A DNA stretch of 12,778 nt from Candidatus Methylomirabilota bacterium (GTDB taxonomy: Bacteria; Methylomirabilota; Methylomirabilia; Methylomirabilales; JACPAU01): positions 1-12,778 of the forward strand of contig JACPAU010000170.1 in the NCBI GenBank assembly GCA_016180705.1. Direction: 5' to 3'. Below are positions 5,822 to 12,778 of the stretch, one piece after another; the first letter of the stretch is position 1, and every line of letters starts with the position of its first letter. A program made the translations under genes and the position numbers. The notes under the pieces are model-generated. The model searched no databases. It had not been told where the DNA came from and saw only the letters and a list, made by a program, of their open reading frames with translations.

Positions 5822-8800
5822 ACCTGATCCGGGGCTCCCTGGAGAACCCCATCGCCCGCGTGATGGTCACGCTGGCCTTCGTGGGCCTGGGGGTCCTGGC
5901 CTTCACCCACCTGGCCATCGACCTCTTCCCGGAGGTCAGTTACCCCGTCGCCACCGTCGTCATCGAGTACACGGGGGCCAGTCCCGCCGACATCGAGACC
6001 ACCGTGACGCGCCCCATCGAGAAAGTGGTGAGCCGGATCACCAACGTCCGGTTCGTCTCTTCCTATTCCCGGGAGGGGATCTCGGTGGTGGTGATCGAGT
6101 TCACCTGGGGCACCAACCTGGACGCGGCCGCCATCGACATCCAGCAGAACGTGAACCAGATCCTGGACCGCCTCCCGGCCGAGACGAAGCAGCCTGTCAT
6201 CGTCAAGTTCGACCCCTCGCAGGTCTCGGTCATCACGCTCGCCATCGCCGGCAGCCTGGACCCCTGGAAGCTCCGGGAACTGGCCGAGGACTTCGTCGCG
6301 CCGCGCCTCGAGACCCTCCCCGGGGTCGCCGCCGCGAACGTGTTCGGCGGACAGGTGCGGGAGATTCAGGTCGAGGTGGACCGGGCCCGCCTGAAGGGGG
6401 CGGGTCTCGCCCTCGACCAGGTCCTGCACGCGGTCCGGACGGGAAACCTCGACGCCCCCGGCGGGAACCTGAAGGCCGGCACGCGCGACTACTCGGTCCG
6501 GACGATCGGCCGGCCGCTCGAGGTCCAGCACCTGCAGGAGCTGGTCATCGGTCACCGGGGCGGCGTCCCGGTCCGGATCCGGGACATCGGCCGCGTCCGG
6601 GACGGGTTCGAGGAGACGCAGACCGCGGTGACCGTGAACGCCGGGACCGGCCTGATCCTCGGCGTGCAGAAGCAGCCGGGGAGCAACACGGTGGCCGTGG
6701 TGGACGCGATCCTGCGCGAACTCCCCCGGATCCGCCAGGACTTGCCGCCGGGGATTACCCTCGAGGTGGTGAGCGACCAGTCCACGTTCATCCGGCGGGC
6801 CATCCGGACCCTCCAGATGGAAGCGATCCTCGGGAGCTTCCTCGCCATCGGCATCATCCTGGTCTTCCTCCGGAACCTCCGGAGCACGGCGATCATCGCC
6901 CTCTCGATCCCCATCTCCATCACGACCACCTTCGTCCTGATGTACTTCAATCGGATGACCCTGAACATCATGACGCTCGGGGGGCTCGCCCTCGGCGTGG
7001 GCCGCCTCGTGGACGACTCGATCGTGGTCCTGGAGAACATCTCCCGGCGGCTCGAGGCGGGCGAGGACCCCCGGACCGCCTCGGAGCGGGTGGCGGCGGT
7101 CCTCTTCTGGCAACTGGCCCTCACGGTGGGGTTGGCCCTCCTCGCCTCCCTCTTCGAGTCGCTCACCCTCGTCCCGATCCTCACGGCCAAGTTCCTCCGG
7201 CCCCAACGGACGGCCGAGGGTCCCGGGTGGCTGCGCAACCTCTTCGCCCGCAGCGAGACCGCCTTCACCCGGCTGGATGCCGGCTACCAGGGCCTGCTCG
7301 CCTGGGCGCTGGCCCGCCGCTGGAAGGTCCTGGGCGGGACAGCCGCCGCCCTCGCCCTCAGTCTGGCCATGATCCCGCTCATTGGCACCGAGTTCTTCCC
7401 ACCCTCGGACGAGGGGGAGTTCGGGATCACGGTGCGCCTCCCCGCGGGGACCCGCCTCGAGGAGACGGCCAAGGTGGTCACAGCCATCGAGGCCCTGGCC
7501 CTGGAGGAAGTGCCCGAACTCCGCTCGATGTTCGCCCGGGTCGGCTCGGGCCGCGGGCGGAGCGCCATCTTCAGCGGCCGCGCCGCCGGCCCCCACACCG
7601 GTTTCATGCGGATCCGGCTCGTCCCGCTGGCCGAGCGGCACCGCTCGGCCGACGAGATCATGGAGGCCCTCCGGCCCCGGCTGCCGCGCGTCCCCGGCGG
7701 GAGCGTCACCATGGTCACGGGCGGCCTCGTCTCCCGCCTCATCACCTTCGGGGCCGAGGAGCCGATCGTGGTGGAGATCCAGGGCTACGACCTGGCCACG
7801 GGCAGCCGGCTGGCGGCGGAGGTCGCGTCGCTCCTGCGGGGGATCCGGGGCGTGGCGGACGTCCAGGTAAGCCGGGAGGAGGGTCTGCCGGAGCTCCTGG
7901 TGACGGTGGACCACCAGCGCCTGGCCGCCCTGGGCCTCACCGCCTCCCAGGTGGCGGCAACCGTCCAGACGGCCATCGGGGGCTACGAGGCCTCGCTGTA
8001 CGTGGATCCGGTCACGGGGCGAGAGCACAACGTCCTGGTCCGGCTCCAGGAGCCCGACCGGCAGGAGATCACGGACCTGAGCCAGATCACGCTCACGTCA
8101 GACGGCCGCCAGATCCCCCTCTCGAACGTGGCCCAGGTGCTCCGGCAGACCTCCCCCACGCAGATCGAGCGGAAGTACCAGCAGCGCGTGGTCCGGGTGG
8201 TAGCCAACACGGCCGGCCGCGACCTGGGGAGCATCGCCGCGGAGATCGAGGCCGGCCTGGCCCGCCTGGAGAAGCCCAAAGACTTCATCGTCCGGCTGGC
8301 GGGCGCCCGGGTGGAGCAGGCCGAGGCGTTTCGGAACCTGGCCCTCGCCCTCCTGCTCGCCGTCGCCCTCGTCTACATGGTCCTCGCTTCCCAGTACCGC
8401 TCCCTCCTGCACCCCTTCATCATCATGTTCTCGGTGCCACTCGGGGTCATCGGCGTGATCTGGGCCCTGCTGCTCACGGGGACGACCCTGAGCGTCATCT
8501 CGTTCATCGGCGTCATCATGATGGTGGGGATCGTGGTGAGCAACGCCATCCTCCTGGTGGACACCATGAACCTGCGGCGGCGCGAGGGCGTGCCACTCCA
8601 GGCCGCCATCCTCCAGGCCGGGCGGGCCCGGCTGCGCCCCATCCTCATGACGAGCCTGACCACCATCCTCGGCCTGCTCCCGATGGCCTTGGCCCTCGGG
8701 GAGGGCGCCGAGGCGAACGCCCCGCTCGCCATCGCCGTCATCGGGGGCCTTGCTGTCTCCACCCTCCTGACCCTCGTCTTCATCCCCGTCCTCTACGCCC

Positions 8801-8835
8801 TCTTCGAGCGCCGCCGGGTCCGCCCGGCGTCGTAA
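5818..8835 (+). CDS. RND multidrug/solute efflux pump (HAE1/AcrB-like), TM5 region missing
   Basis: This is an inner-membrane proton-driven pump of the AcrB superfamily, 1005 residues, slightly short for the usual 1030-1050. The GTG start overlaps the adaptor stop by 4 nt and has GGGGAG 9 nt upstream. Family features are TM1 (about 14-33) running into DLFPEVSYPVATVVIEYTGA; TM2 (about 336-354); TM3; TM4 with the proton-relay aspartates D399/D400 in GVGRLVDDSIVVLENISRR; two porter domains; and TM8-TM12 ending near residue 1000. After TM4 the sequence GEDPRTASERVAAV runs directly into FWQLALTVGLALLASL. The TM5 segment (family pattern LASTLTTVAVFLPV) is absent, about 28 residues fewer than the symmetric second half. 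In TM10 the position of AcrB Lys940 is Ser908 (GIVVSNAILLVD). No outer-membrane factor or regulator lies in the window. The substrate is unknown. Confidence 0.9.
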   Translation: MNLIRGSLENPIARVMVTLAFVGLGVLAFTHLAIDLFPEVSYPVATVVIEYTGASPADIETTVTRPIEKVVSRITNVRFVSSYSREGISVVVIEFTWGTNLDAAAIDIQQNVNQILDRLPAETKQPVIVKFDPSQVSVITLAIAGSLDPWKLRELAEDFVAPRLETLPGVAAANVFGGQVREIQVEVDRARLKGAGLALDQVLHAVRTGNLDAPGGNLKAGTRDYSVRTIGRPLEVQHLQELVIGHRGGVPVRIRDIGRVRDGFEETQTAVTVNAGTGLILGVQKQPGSNTVAVVDAILRELPRIRQDLPPGITLEVVSDQSTFIRRAIRTLQMEAILGSFLAIGIILVFLRNLRSTAIIALSIPISITTTFVLMYFNRMTLNIMTLGGLALGVGRLVDDSIVVLENISRRLEAGEDPRTASERVAAVLFWQLALTVGLALLASLFESLTLVPILTAKFLRPQRTAEGPGWLRNLFARSETAFTRLDAGYQGLLAWALARRWKVLGGTAAALALSLAMIPLIGTEFFPPSDEGEFGITVRLPAGTRLEETAKVVTAIEALALEEVPELRSMFARVGSGRGRSAIFSGRAAGPHTGFMRIRLVPLAERHRSADEIMEALRPRLPRVPGGSVTMVTGGLVSRLITFGAEEPIVVEIQGYDLATGSRLAAEVASLLRGIRGVADVQVSREEGLPELLVTVDHQRLAALGLTASQVAATVQTAIGGYEASLYVDPVTGREHNVLVRLQEPDRQEITDLSQITLTSDGRQIPLSNVAQVLRQTSPTQIERKYQQRVVRVVANTAGRDLGSIAAEIEAGLARLEKPKDFIVRLAGARVEQAEAFRNLALALLLAVALVYMVLASQYRSLLHPFIIMFSVPLGVIGVIWALLLTGTTLSVISFIGVIMMVGIVVSNAILLVDTMNLRRREGVPLQAAILQAGRARLRPILMTSLTTILGLLPMALALGEGAEANAPLAIAVIGGLAVSTLLTLVFIPVLYALFERRRVRPAS

Positions 8836-8859
8836 GCCCTCGCGGATGAGGTGACCCGC

Positions 8860-8879
8860 GGCGTGAGAAGGCTCACGCC
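8860..8879. terminator. Hairpin between convergent genes, possible bidirectional terminator
   Basis: GGCGTGAG-AAGG-CTCACGCC forms a perfect 8-bp stem with a 4-nt loop, 25 bp after the pump stop and 12 bp past the stop of the convergent minus-strand gene. A second short stem (CGCGG...CCGCG, 8841-8860) precedes it. There is no U tract on either side, so termination would be weak or the hairpin may only protect 3' ends. Confidence 0.45.
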
Positions 8880-8890
8880 CCCAGGGCCAC

Positions 8891-9613
8891 TTATTTCGGG
8901 GCCTCCAGAGGCTCGCGAAACCTGCGGGCGAGCCGCTCCACGGCCCGGCGCGCCACCGCCACCGCCTCCATCGTCGCTGCCTCAGGCCGATCCAGGCCGG
9001 CGTAGAGCGTGATGAACGCCCGGTAGGCCTCGTACGCCTGCTCGGGATCCAGGCGCTCCAGCACCGCGGCGCGCAGCAGATAGACGTCCTGATAGGCAGT
9101 GAAGAAGACCCGCCCGGAATCCCAGGCGCGGCAGCGGGCGAGGACCCCATCGTAGCTGGCCAGCGCCGCTACGAGATCCCCCCGGGCCACGGCTGCTGCC
9201 GCCGCCTCGAGGAGGGGACCCAGGGTTGTCAAGAACGACCGCACCAGCGAACGCTCATACTCCCCTGCGATGAGGGCATCCACCACCCTGCCATGCTCCG
9301 CAAGAGCCTCCTGCCGGTCATGGAAGGTTGCGGTGGTAATGGGCAGGCGGCCCCAGGTCTCGGCCTCCGCGCCGCAGCGGAAGACCTGCTGCTCGGCGCG
9401 GGCAGGCGGCTCGCCCCGGCGCCAGCGGACAAGCCGCCGCCACCAGGGTAGCGCCAACGTCAGGACGAGGTGGCCCCGCTCTCCCCGCCGGACCAAGGTT
9501 GCCCCGAGGACACGCCCCCCGCGGGGAGTCGAAAGCGCCTGGAGGTGCGCCGCCGGGAGGGACAAGCCCTCCGCCGCGCCGACGTCCGGTCCCGGCTCCA
9601 CGATTACCCTCAC
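8891..9613 (-). CDS. Uncharacterised helical protein, second gene of the fluoride-riboswitch operon
   Basis: I do not recognise this 240-residue protein. It has no signal peptide and no convincing membrane span. The first 70 residues look strand-rich and include a basic, aromatic patch (LPWWRRLVRWRRGEPP, about 55-70). From about residue 95 it is mostly amphipathic helix with TPR-like spacing: EHGRVVDALIAGEYERSLV, then an Ala-rich helix pair GPLLEAAAAAVARGDLVAAL, then VYLLRAAVLERLDPEQAYEAY. The start is GTG at 9613, 11 nt after the stop of the upstream gene; that stop region supplies GAGG as a possible ribosome site, so translation is probably coupled. By position it is under the same riboswitch as its neighbour and may act with it. 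It carries no catalytic motif I can name and no resemblance to CrcB/Fluc or CLC-F exporters. Confidence 0.75.
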   Translation of the reverse strand: MRVIVEPGPDVGAAEGLSLPAAHLQALSTPRGGRVLGATLVRRGERGHLVLTLALPWWRRLVRWRRGEPPARAEQQVFRCGAEAETWGRLPITTATFHDRQEALAEHGRVVDALIAGEYERSLVRSFLTTLGPLLEAAAAAVARGDLVAALASYDGVLARCRAWDSGRVFFTAYQDVYLLRAAVLERLDPEQAYEAYRAFITLYAGLDRPEAATMEAVAVARRAVERLARRFREPLEAPK

Positions 9614-9624
9614 GCCCTGCGCCC

Positions 9625-10728
9625 TCAGCCGCCGTCCGCCGCCTCGGGCTGGGCGTCCGCTGTCCCCTCCAGTTCCGCGATCCGGCGCTCCAGGGCCTGC
9701 ACGCGGTCTCGGAGGTAGTCGGCGAGGCTGTTCCAGGTTTGGTCGCCCCCGCGCAGCCCCGCCACGGTGAACTCCAGCCGGCGCTTCTCTTCCTGGAGCT
9801 GGGTCACCTGATAGTGGAGGGCCGCGGCCCGGCTGGACTCCGCGGTCCAGGCCTGGGTGATCTCCTGGACCCGCTGCAGGGCGCGCGCCAGCTCGAATTT
9901 AAGGCGCTCCAGCTCATCGGCCGGCACCGGACGCACGGCGGGGGCAGGAAGGGGCGCATTTACCGCGGGGGAAGGGATGTGCGCTCGCTGGTTTCCAAAG
10001 ACCTGGGGCTTCCCCACAAAGAACTCCACGGCCCGGAGCCAGGCGGTCCCCTCCTCCCCCCGCTCCTCCTCCGCGTAGCGATAGTCCCGCTTCCTCCCGA
10101 ACTCCTCCAGCTCCCACCGCAGATGCTCCAGGCGCGGGAGCGTCATCTCGAGGAGGCGGCCCGCCGCCACGGGCGACGCCAGGCTCAGGGCCCGCTCCAG
10201 GTGGGGGAGGCAGAGGCCGTCCGACCGCTCGTAGGCCGCGCTGAACTCGGAATCATCGAGGAACGCGACCAGGGTCTGGAGGTCGTAGGTCTCCGAGGGC
10301 CATCCGTGGCAGGCCGGGCACGGGGGCCTGGGCTCCCGGACAGGACAGGGCGCCGGGCCCCCGAGGCCCCGCAGCCGGGCCCAGAAGCGGCGGAGGGGGG
10401 AAACGGCCGGCGGCCGCTCCGGCAGACGCTTCAAGGACCGAATCGTCTCCCCCAAGAAATCGCTGTAGAGGATGCTCACCCCGGAGGCGCTGTGGAGAAT
10501 CTCCCGGAGCATCCAGGCGTGCCAGTTGCAGAAGCCTCGGGTCGCCCGCAGGACATCGCGGGTACCGGGATCGTTGACCTGCTCATAGAGGAGCTGGTCC
10601 AGGTACCGACGGCTTCCCTCCTCCAGGAGACGGCAGACCGGGCAGCCGGGCTTGCCAAAGGCATCCCGGAGGTCGAAGTAGCGCATGAAGCGGGGTGGAA
10701 TCTCGCGCGGAGGCTTCTGGTCCGTCAT
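9625..10728 (-). CDS. DUF6062-like protein with two CxxC-CxxH modules and a coiled coil
   Basis: This 367-residue protein is of unknown function; its opening MRYFDLRDAFGKPGCPVC resembles the family I recall as DUF6062. It contains two copies of one module: C29-x2-C32 with C67-x2-H70 (GFCNWHAW), and C137-x2-C140 with C173-x2-H176 (GLCLPHLER). The intervals are 35 and 33 residues. The repeated Cys3His set suggests two zinc or other metal sites. Residues about 270-360 form a heptad-like coiled coil (LERLKFELARAL, LQEEKRRLEF, RVQALERRIAELEG). There is no signal peptide or membrane span, so it is probably cytosolic. The ATG at 10728 was chosen over the in-frame TTG at 10740 because the TTG lies in the riboswitch terminator U tract; the AGGAG 15 nt before the ATG is farther than ideal. 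It is the first gene behind a fluoride riboswitch. A regulatory, scaffold or metalloprotein role is possible, but nothing decides it. Confidence 0.82.
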   Translation of the reverse strand: MTDQKPPREIPPRFMRYFDLRDAFGKPGCPVCRLLEEGSRRYLDQLLYEQVNDPGTRDVLRATRGFCNWHAWMLREILHSASGVSILYSDFLGETIRSLKRLPERPPAVSPLRRFWARLRGLGGPAPCPVREPRPPCPACHGWPSETYDLQTLVAFLDDSEFSAAYERSDGLCLPHLERALSLASPVAAGRLLEMTLPRLEHLRWELEEFGRKRDYRYAEEERGEEGTAWLRAVEFFVGKPQVFGNQRAHIPSPAVNAPLPAPAVRPVPADELERLKFELARALQRVQEITQAWTAESSRAAALHYQVTQLQEEKRRLEFTVAGLRGGDQTWNSLADYLRDRVQALERRIAELEGTADAQPEAADGG

Positions 10729-10734
10729 TAGGGG

Positions 10735-10775
10735 AAACAAAAACTCCTACCAAAGGTGACCCTTCAGTAGGAGTT
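10735..10775 (-). terminator. Riboswitch-controlled intrinsic terminator
   Basis: On the minus strand, AACTCCTAC (10775-10767) and GTAGGAGTT (10750-10742) form a perfect 9-bp stem. The 16-nt loop can extend it with an inner AAGG/CCTT pair. The tract TTTGTTT (10741-10735) follows directly. The 5' arm is the same segment the fluoride aptamer uses for its pseudoknot, so ligand binding and termination exclude each other. The 3' arm contains AGGAG, the only visible Shine-Dalgarno for the gene, so opening the hairpin could also expose the ribosome site. Confidence 0.92.
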
Positions 10776-10818
10776 ATCAACCGCAGGTGCGGCGGTTTAG
10801 GCGAACTCCATCGCCTGA
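10767..10818 (-). promoter_or_regulatory. Fluoride riboswitch aptamer (crcB motif)
   Basis: Read on the minus strand, stem P1 is AGGCGA-TGGAGT-TCGCCT (10816-10799), matching the hallmark GGCGAUGgaGuuCGCC. The conserved AAAC junction follows, then a stem AACCGC/GCGGTT (10797-10792 with 10784-10779), then the conserved linker GAT and AACTCCTAC (10775-10767). GGAGT in the P1 loop can pair with ACTCC of that last segment, giving the pseudoknot that defines the fluoride aptamer (Rfam crcB RNA). All conserved segments are in the right order and spacing. Fluoride should stabilise the pseudoknot, block the downstream terminator and turn on the two genes at 10728-8891. The motif was recognised by eye from known fluoride riboswitches. 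Confidence 0.93.
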
Positions 10819-10828
10819 TGTTGCCTTC

Positions 10829-10858
10829 TATCTAGCCCGAGCCATGGGAGGAAGTCAA
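10829..10858 (-). promoter_or_regulatory. Candidate promoter of the fluoride-riboswitch operon
   Basis: On the minus strand, TTGACT (10858-10853), 18 bp, then TAGATA (10834-10829): a good -35 and a weak -10. It would start transcription near 10822, only a few nucleotides before stem P1 of the aptamer at 10816, as is usual for this riboswitch class. Confidence 0.5.
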
Positions 10859-10889
10859 GCGGGTTCCGGCGGCAGGCAGGCCTTGACCG

Positions 10890-10918
10890 TTGACAGAGGC
10901 CGGCCGCTCGGCTAGCGT
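10890..10918 (+). promoter_or_regulatory. Candidate promoter of the homocysteine methyltransferase/MTHFR gene
   Basis: TTGACA (10890-10895), 17 bp, then TAGCGT (10913-10918): a perfect -35 at ideal spacing with a 3/6 -10, about 40 bp before the ATG at 10960. It is divergent from the riboswitch promoter, with about 31 bp between the two -35 boxes. No SAM riboswitch or MET-box-like palindrome is visible in the short leader. Confidence 0.5.
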
Positions 10919-10959
10919 CGCACATACGCCGCCAACACGAGGCGGCGGAAGGAGCCGGC

Positions 10960-12778
10960 ATGTCGGGCATCCTGGAAGCCCTCCGCGACTCCATCCTGGT
11001 CTGCGACGGGGCGATGGGCTCCATGCTCTACCAGATCCTCGGGCACCTGAGGTGCACCGATGAGGTGAACCTCGCCCACCCCGAGCCCCGAGAGCGTGCT
11101 GAAGATCCACCTGGAGTACGTCGCGGCCGGCGCCCAGATCATCGAGACCAACACCTTCGGGGCCAACCGGCTGAAGCTGGCGACCTACGGGCTCGCGGAC
11201 CGGACCGTAGAGATCAACCACCGGGCCGTGAAGATCGCCCGGGAGGCGCGGGAGATCGCGGGGCGGGAGGTCTTCATCGCCGGCTCGATCGGGCCGGTCG
11301 GAACGCTCAGCGAGACCCTCGAGGAGCCCACCCGCGCCGCGCTCACCGAGGCCTACCAGGAGCAGGCCCGGGCCCTCGAAGACCGCGGGGTGGACTGCTT
11401 CATCGTGGAGACCTTCCCCTCCCTGGCCGAATTGCTCTGCTGCCTCGGCGCCCTCCGGGGGGCGACCCGCCTGCCGGTCGTGGCCCAGCTCACCTTCACG
11501 GAAGAGGCCAAGACGCCGACGGGGATCACCCCGCGGGCCGCCGTGGAGGCGCTGCGCCCCCTCGGGCTCGCCGCGTTCGGCCTCAACTGCAGCGTGGGGC
11601 CCGGGGATACGTTGGGCATCCTCCGGGAGATGGCGGCGGCCGCCGAGGGGTACCCCCTTTCGGCGCAGCCCAACGCGGGGTTCCCCTCCCGGGTCGCAGG
11701 CCGGATCGTCTACCCCGCCTCTTCTCCCGAGTACTTCGCCAACTTCGCCCAGGAGGCGGGGCGCCTTGGCGCCCGCATCGTGGGGGGCTGCTGCGGGACC
11801 GCCCCCGCCCACATCCGGGCCATGGCGGAGGCCGTCCGGTACCTGAGCCCGACGCGGGCGGTCAGCGTGGCAGAGGCGCCGGAGGCAGTCGAGGAGGTCC
11901 ACGCCCCGTCCCCGGAACTCTCCCCCTTCGGCCGGAAGCTCAAGGCGAAGACCTTCGTCCGCCTCGTCGAGCTGGACCCGCCCAAGGGGATCGTCCTGGA
12001 CCGGGTCCTGGAGGCGGCGAAGGGCTTGAAGGACGCCGGCTGCGTGGACGCGGTGGACATCAACTCCGGGACGCTGGCGCGGATCCAGCTCGACTCCCTC
12101 ATGATGGCCACGGCCATCGAGCGGCGGGTCGGAATCGAGACGGTCCCGCACCTGACGACCCGGGATATGTCGGTCATGGGGCTCCAGTCCGCCCTGATGG
12201 GCGCCTGGGCGGTGGGGGGGATCCGGAACATCCTTTCCATCACGGGGGACCCGCCGGCCATCGGGGACTATCCCCAGGCGCGGGGCGTCTTCGAGATCGA
12301 CTCCATCGGCCTCGTCCGACTCATCCAACGGCTGAACCGGGGGCTGGACCACGCCGGGAAGGTCATCGGGCCCCCGACCGCCTTCACCGTGGGGGTCGCG
12401 CTCAACCCGACGGCCCAGGACCTGGAGACAGAACTGCGGCGCTTCGAGCAGAAGGTGGCGGCCGGGGCCGACTACGCGATGACCCAGCCGCTCTTCGCTC
12501 CCGAGCTCTGGACCGACTTCCTCCGGCTCCTGGGCAAGCCGCCCATCCCCATCCTCGTGGGGGTCTGGCCGCTCGCCTCCTACAAACAGGCCCTGCGCCT
12601 CCACAACGAGGTGCCGGGCATCGTGGTCCCGGACCGGATCCAGGACCTCATGAAGCAGGCCGGGCCGGAGGCCCGGGCCGAGGGCCTCCGGATCGCCCGG
12701 GACGTGTACGCCGTCGTCCGTGAGACCGCGGCCGGCGTTTACGTGATCCCCCCCTTCAACCGCTACGAGGAGGCGTTA
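10960..12778 (+). CDS. Bifunctional homocysteine S-methyltransferase / methylenetetrahydrofolate reductase, frameshifted, runs off window
   Basis: This is a methionine/one-carbon enzyme of the B. subtilis YitJ type. The N-terminal Hcy-binding domain opens SILVCDGAMGSMLYQ and carries IIETNTFGANR, the zinc cysteine in GLNCSVGP (near 11588) and the cysteine pair in GGCCGT (11786-11800). The C-terminal MTHFR domain starts about 11950 (FVRLVELDPPKG) and includes VDINSG, NILSITGDPP, ADYAMTQPLF and the terminal VYVIPPFNRYEEAL. The ATG at 10960 has GGAAGGAG 5 nt upstream. After codon 41-42 (VNLAHPE) the frame changes. The family sequence resumes as ESVLKIHLEYVAAG in the frame of 11090, because CCCCGAG is tandemly duplicated at 11079-11092. 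The original frame stays open by chance to 12723 but is not homologous. At window end about 600 codons have been read, so little of the C-terminus is missing. Confidence 0.87.
11079..11092. repeat. Perfect 7-bp tandem duplication causing a frameshift
   Basis: CCCCGAG occurs twice back to back (11079-11085 and 11086-11092) inside the N-terminal part of the homocysteine methyltransferase. Removing one copy restores the reading HPESVLKIH, which matches the family without a gap. Confidence 0.95.

Noticed and set aside
5239..8028. A 929-residue open frame on the minus strand opposite the pump
   Set aside because: It is antisense to a strongly conserved RND gene. It is Gly/Asp/His/Arg-rich with no recognisable motif, as expected in GC-rich DNA.
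10305..10325. CPACH in the DUF6062-like protein as a c-type heme site
   Set aside because: The protein has no export signal, and the equivalent position in the first module is CPVCR. The motif is better explained as the CxxC of a Cys/His module.
9499..10731. A 410-residue plus-strand open frame opposite the DUF6062-like gene
   Set aside because: The minus strand has the riboswitch, a coherent start and the repeated Cys/His modules; the plus reading is low-complexity.
10832..12604. A 590-residue minus-strand open frame over the methionine gene
   Set aside because: Shadow of the conserved plus-strand gene; no family features.
10960..12723. The 587-residue in-phase reading from the ATG at 10960
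   Set aside because: Only the first 42 or so residues are homologous to the methyltransferase; the rest is a Gly/Pro/Arg-rich out-of-frame reading opened by the 7-bp duplication.
1..12778. tRNA, rRNA, CRISPR arrays, insertion sequences, prophage or integrase genes
   Set aside because: None seen on either strand.

Overview
This is a high-GC bacterial window (strong G/C bias at third codon positions) with compact gene spacing, GTG starts, and sigma70-like promoters of the TTGACa-N17/18-TAnnnT type. An RND pump with a periplasmic adaptor implies a two-membrane (Gram-negative) cell. The style fits an uncultured GC-rich lineage such as Rokubacteria/Methylomirabilota or a deltaproteobacterial relative, but no marker gene here proves that.

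Layout. A CinA-type molybdopterin-fold protein (103-915, +) converges on a GNAT acetyltransferase (953-1525, -). A 63-bp tandem duplication sits exactly where their 3' ends meet. Upstream of the GNAT gene on the minus strand lie a glycogen-debranching enzyme (1647-3617) and a cyclase/kynurenine-formamidase-like hydrolase (3652-4281), probably cotranscribed from a promoter near 4461. Facing away from that promoter is a two-gene efflux operon (+): an HlyD/AcrA-type adaptor (4575-5821) and an HAE1-type RND pump (5818-8835). Both look damaged. The adaptor's hydrophobic leader is out of frame with its body, and the pump lacks about 28 residues where TM5 should be.

The most interesting region is 8891-10858 (-). 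A very well-formed fluoride riboswitch (crcB motif), with an overlapping intrinsic terminator, precedes two genes of unknown function. The first is a protein resembling the family I recall as DUF6062, carrying two CxxC...CxxH modules and a C-terminal coiled coil. The second is a 240-residue helical protein 11 nt downstream. No known fluoride exporter (CrcB/Fluc or CLC-F) is in the operon, so this is a candidate for an undescribed fluoride-responsive system.

Diverging from the riboswitch operon is a bifunctional homocysteine S-methyltransferase/methylenetetrahydrofolate reductase gene (10960 to the window end, +). It is thrown out of frame by a perfect 7-bp tandem duplication near codon 41. 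The adaptor frameshift, pump deletion, 63-bp duplication and 7-bp duplication together suggest either an unusual load of small indels in this genome or assembly errors. Raw reads would decide.
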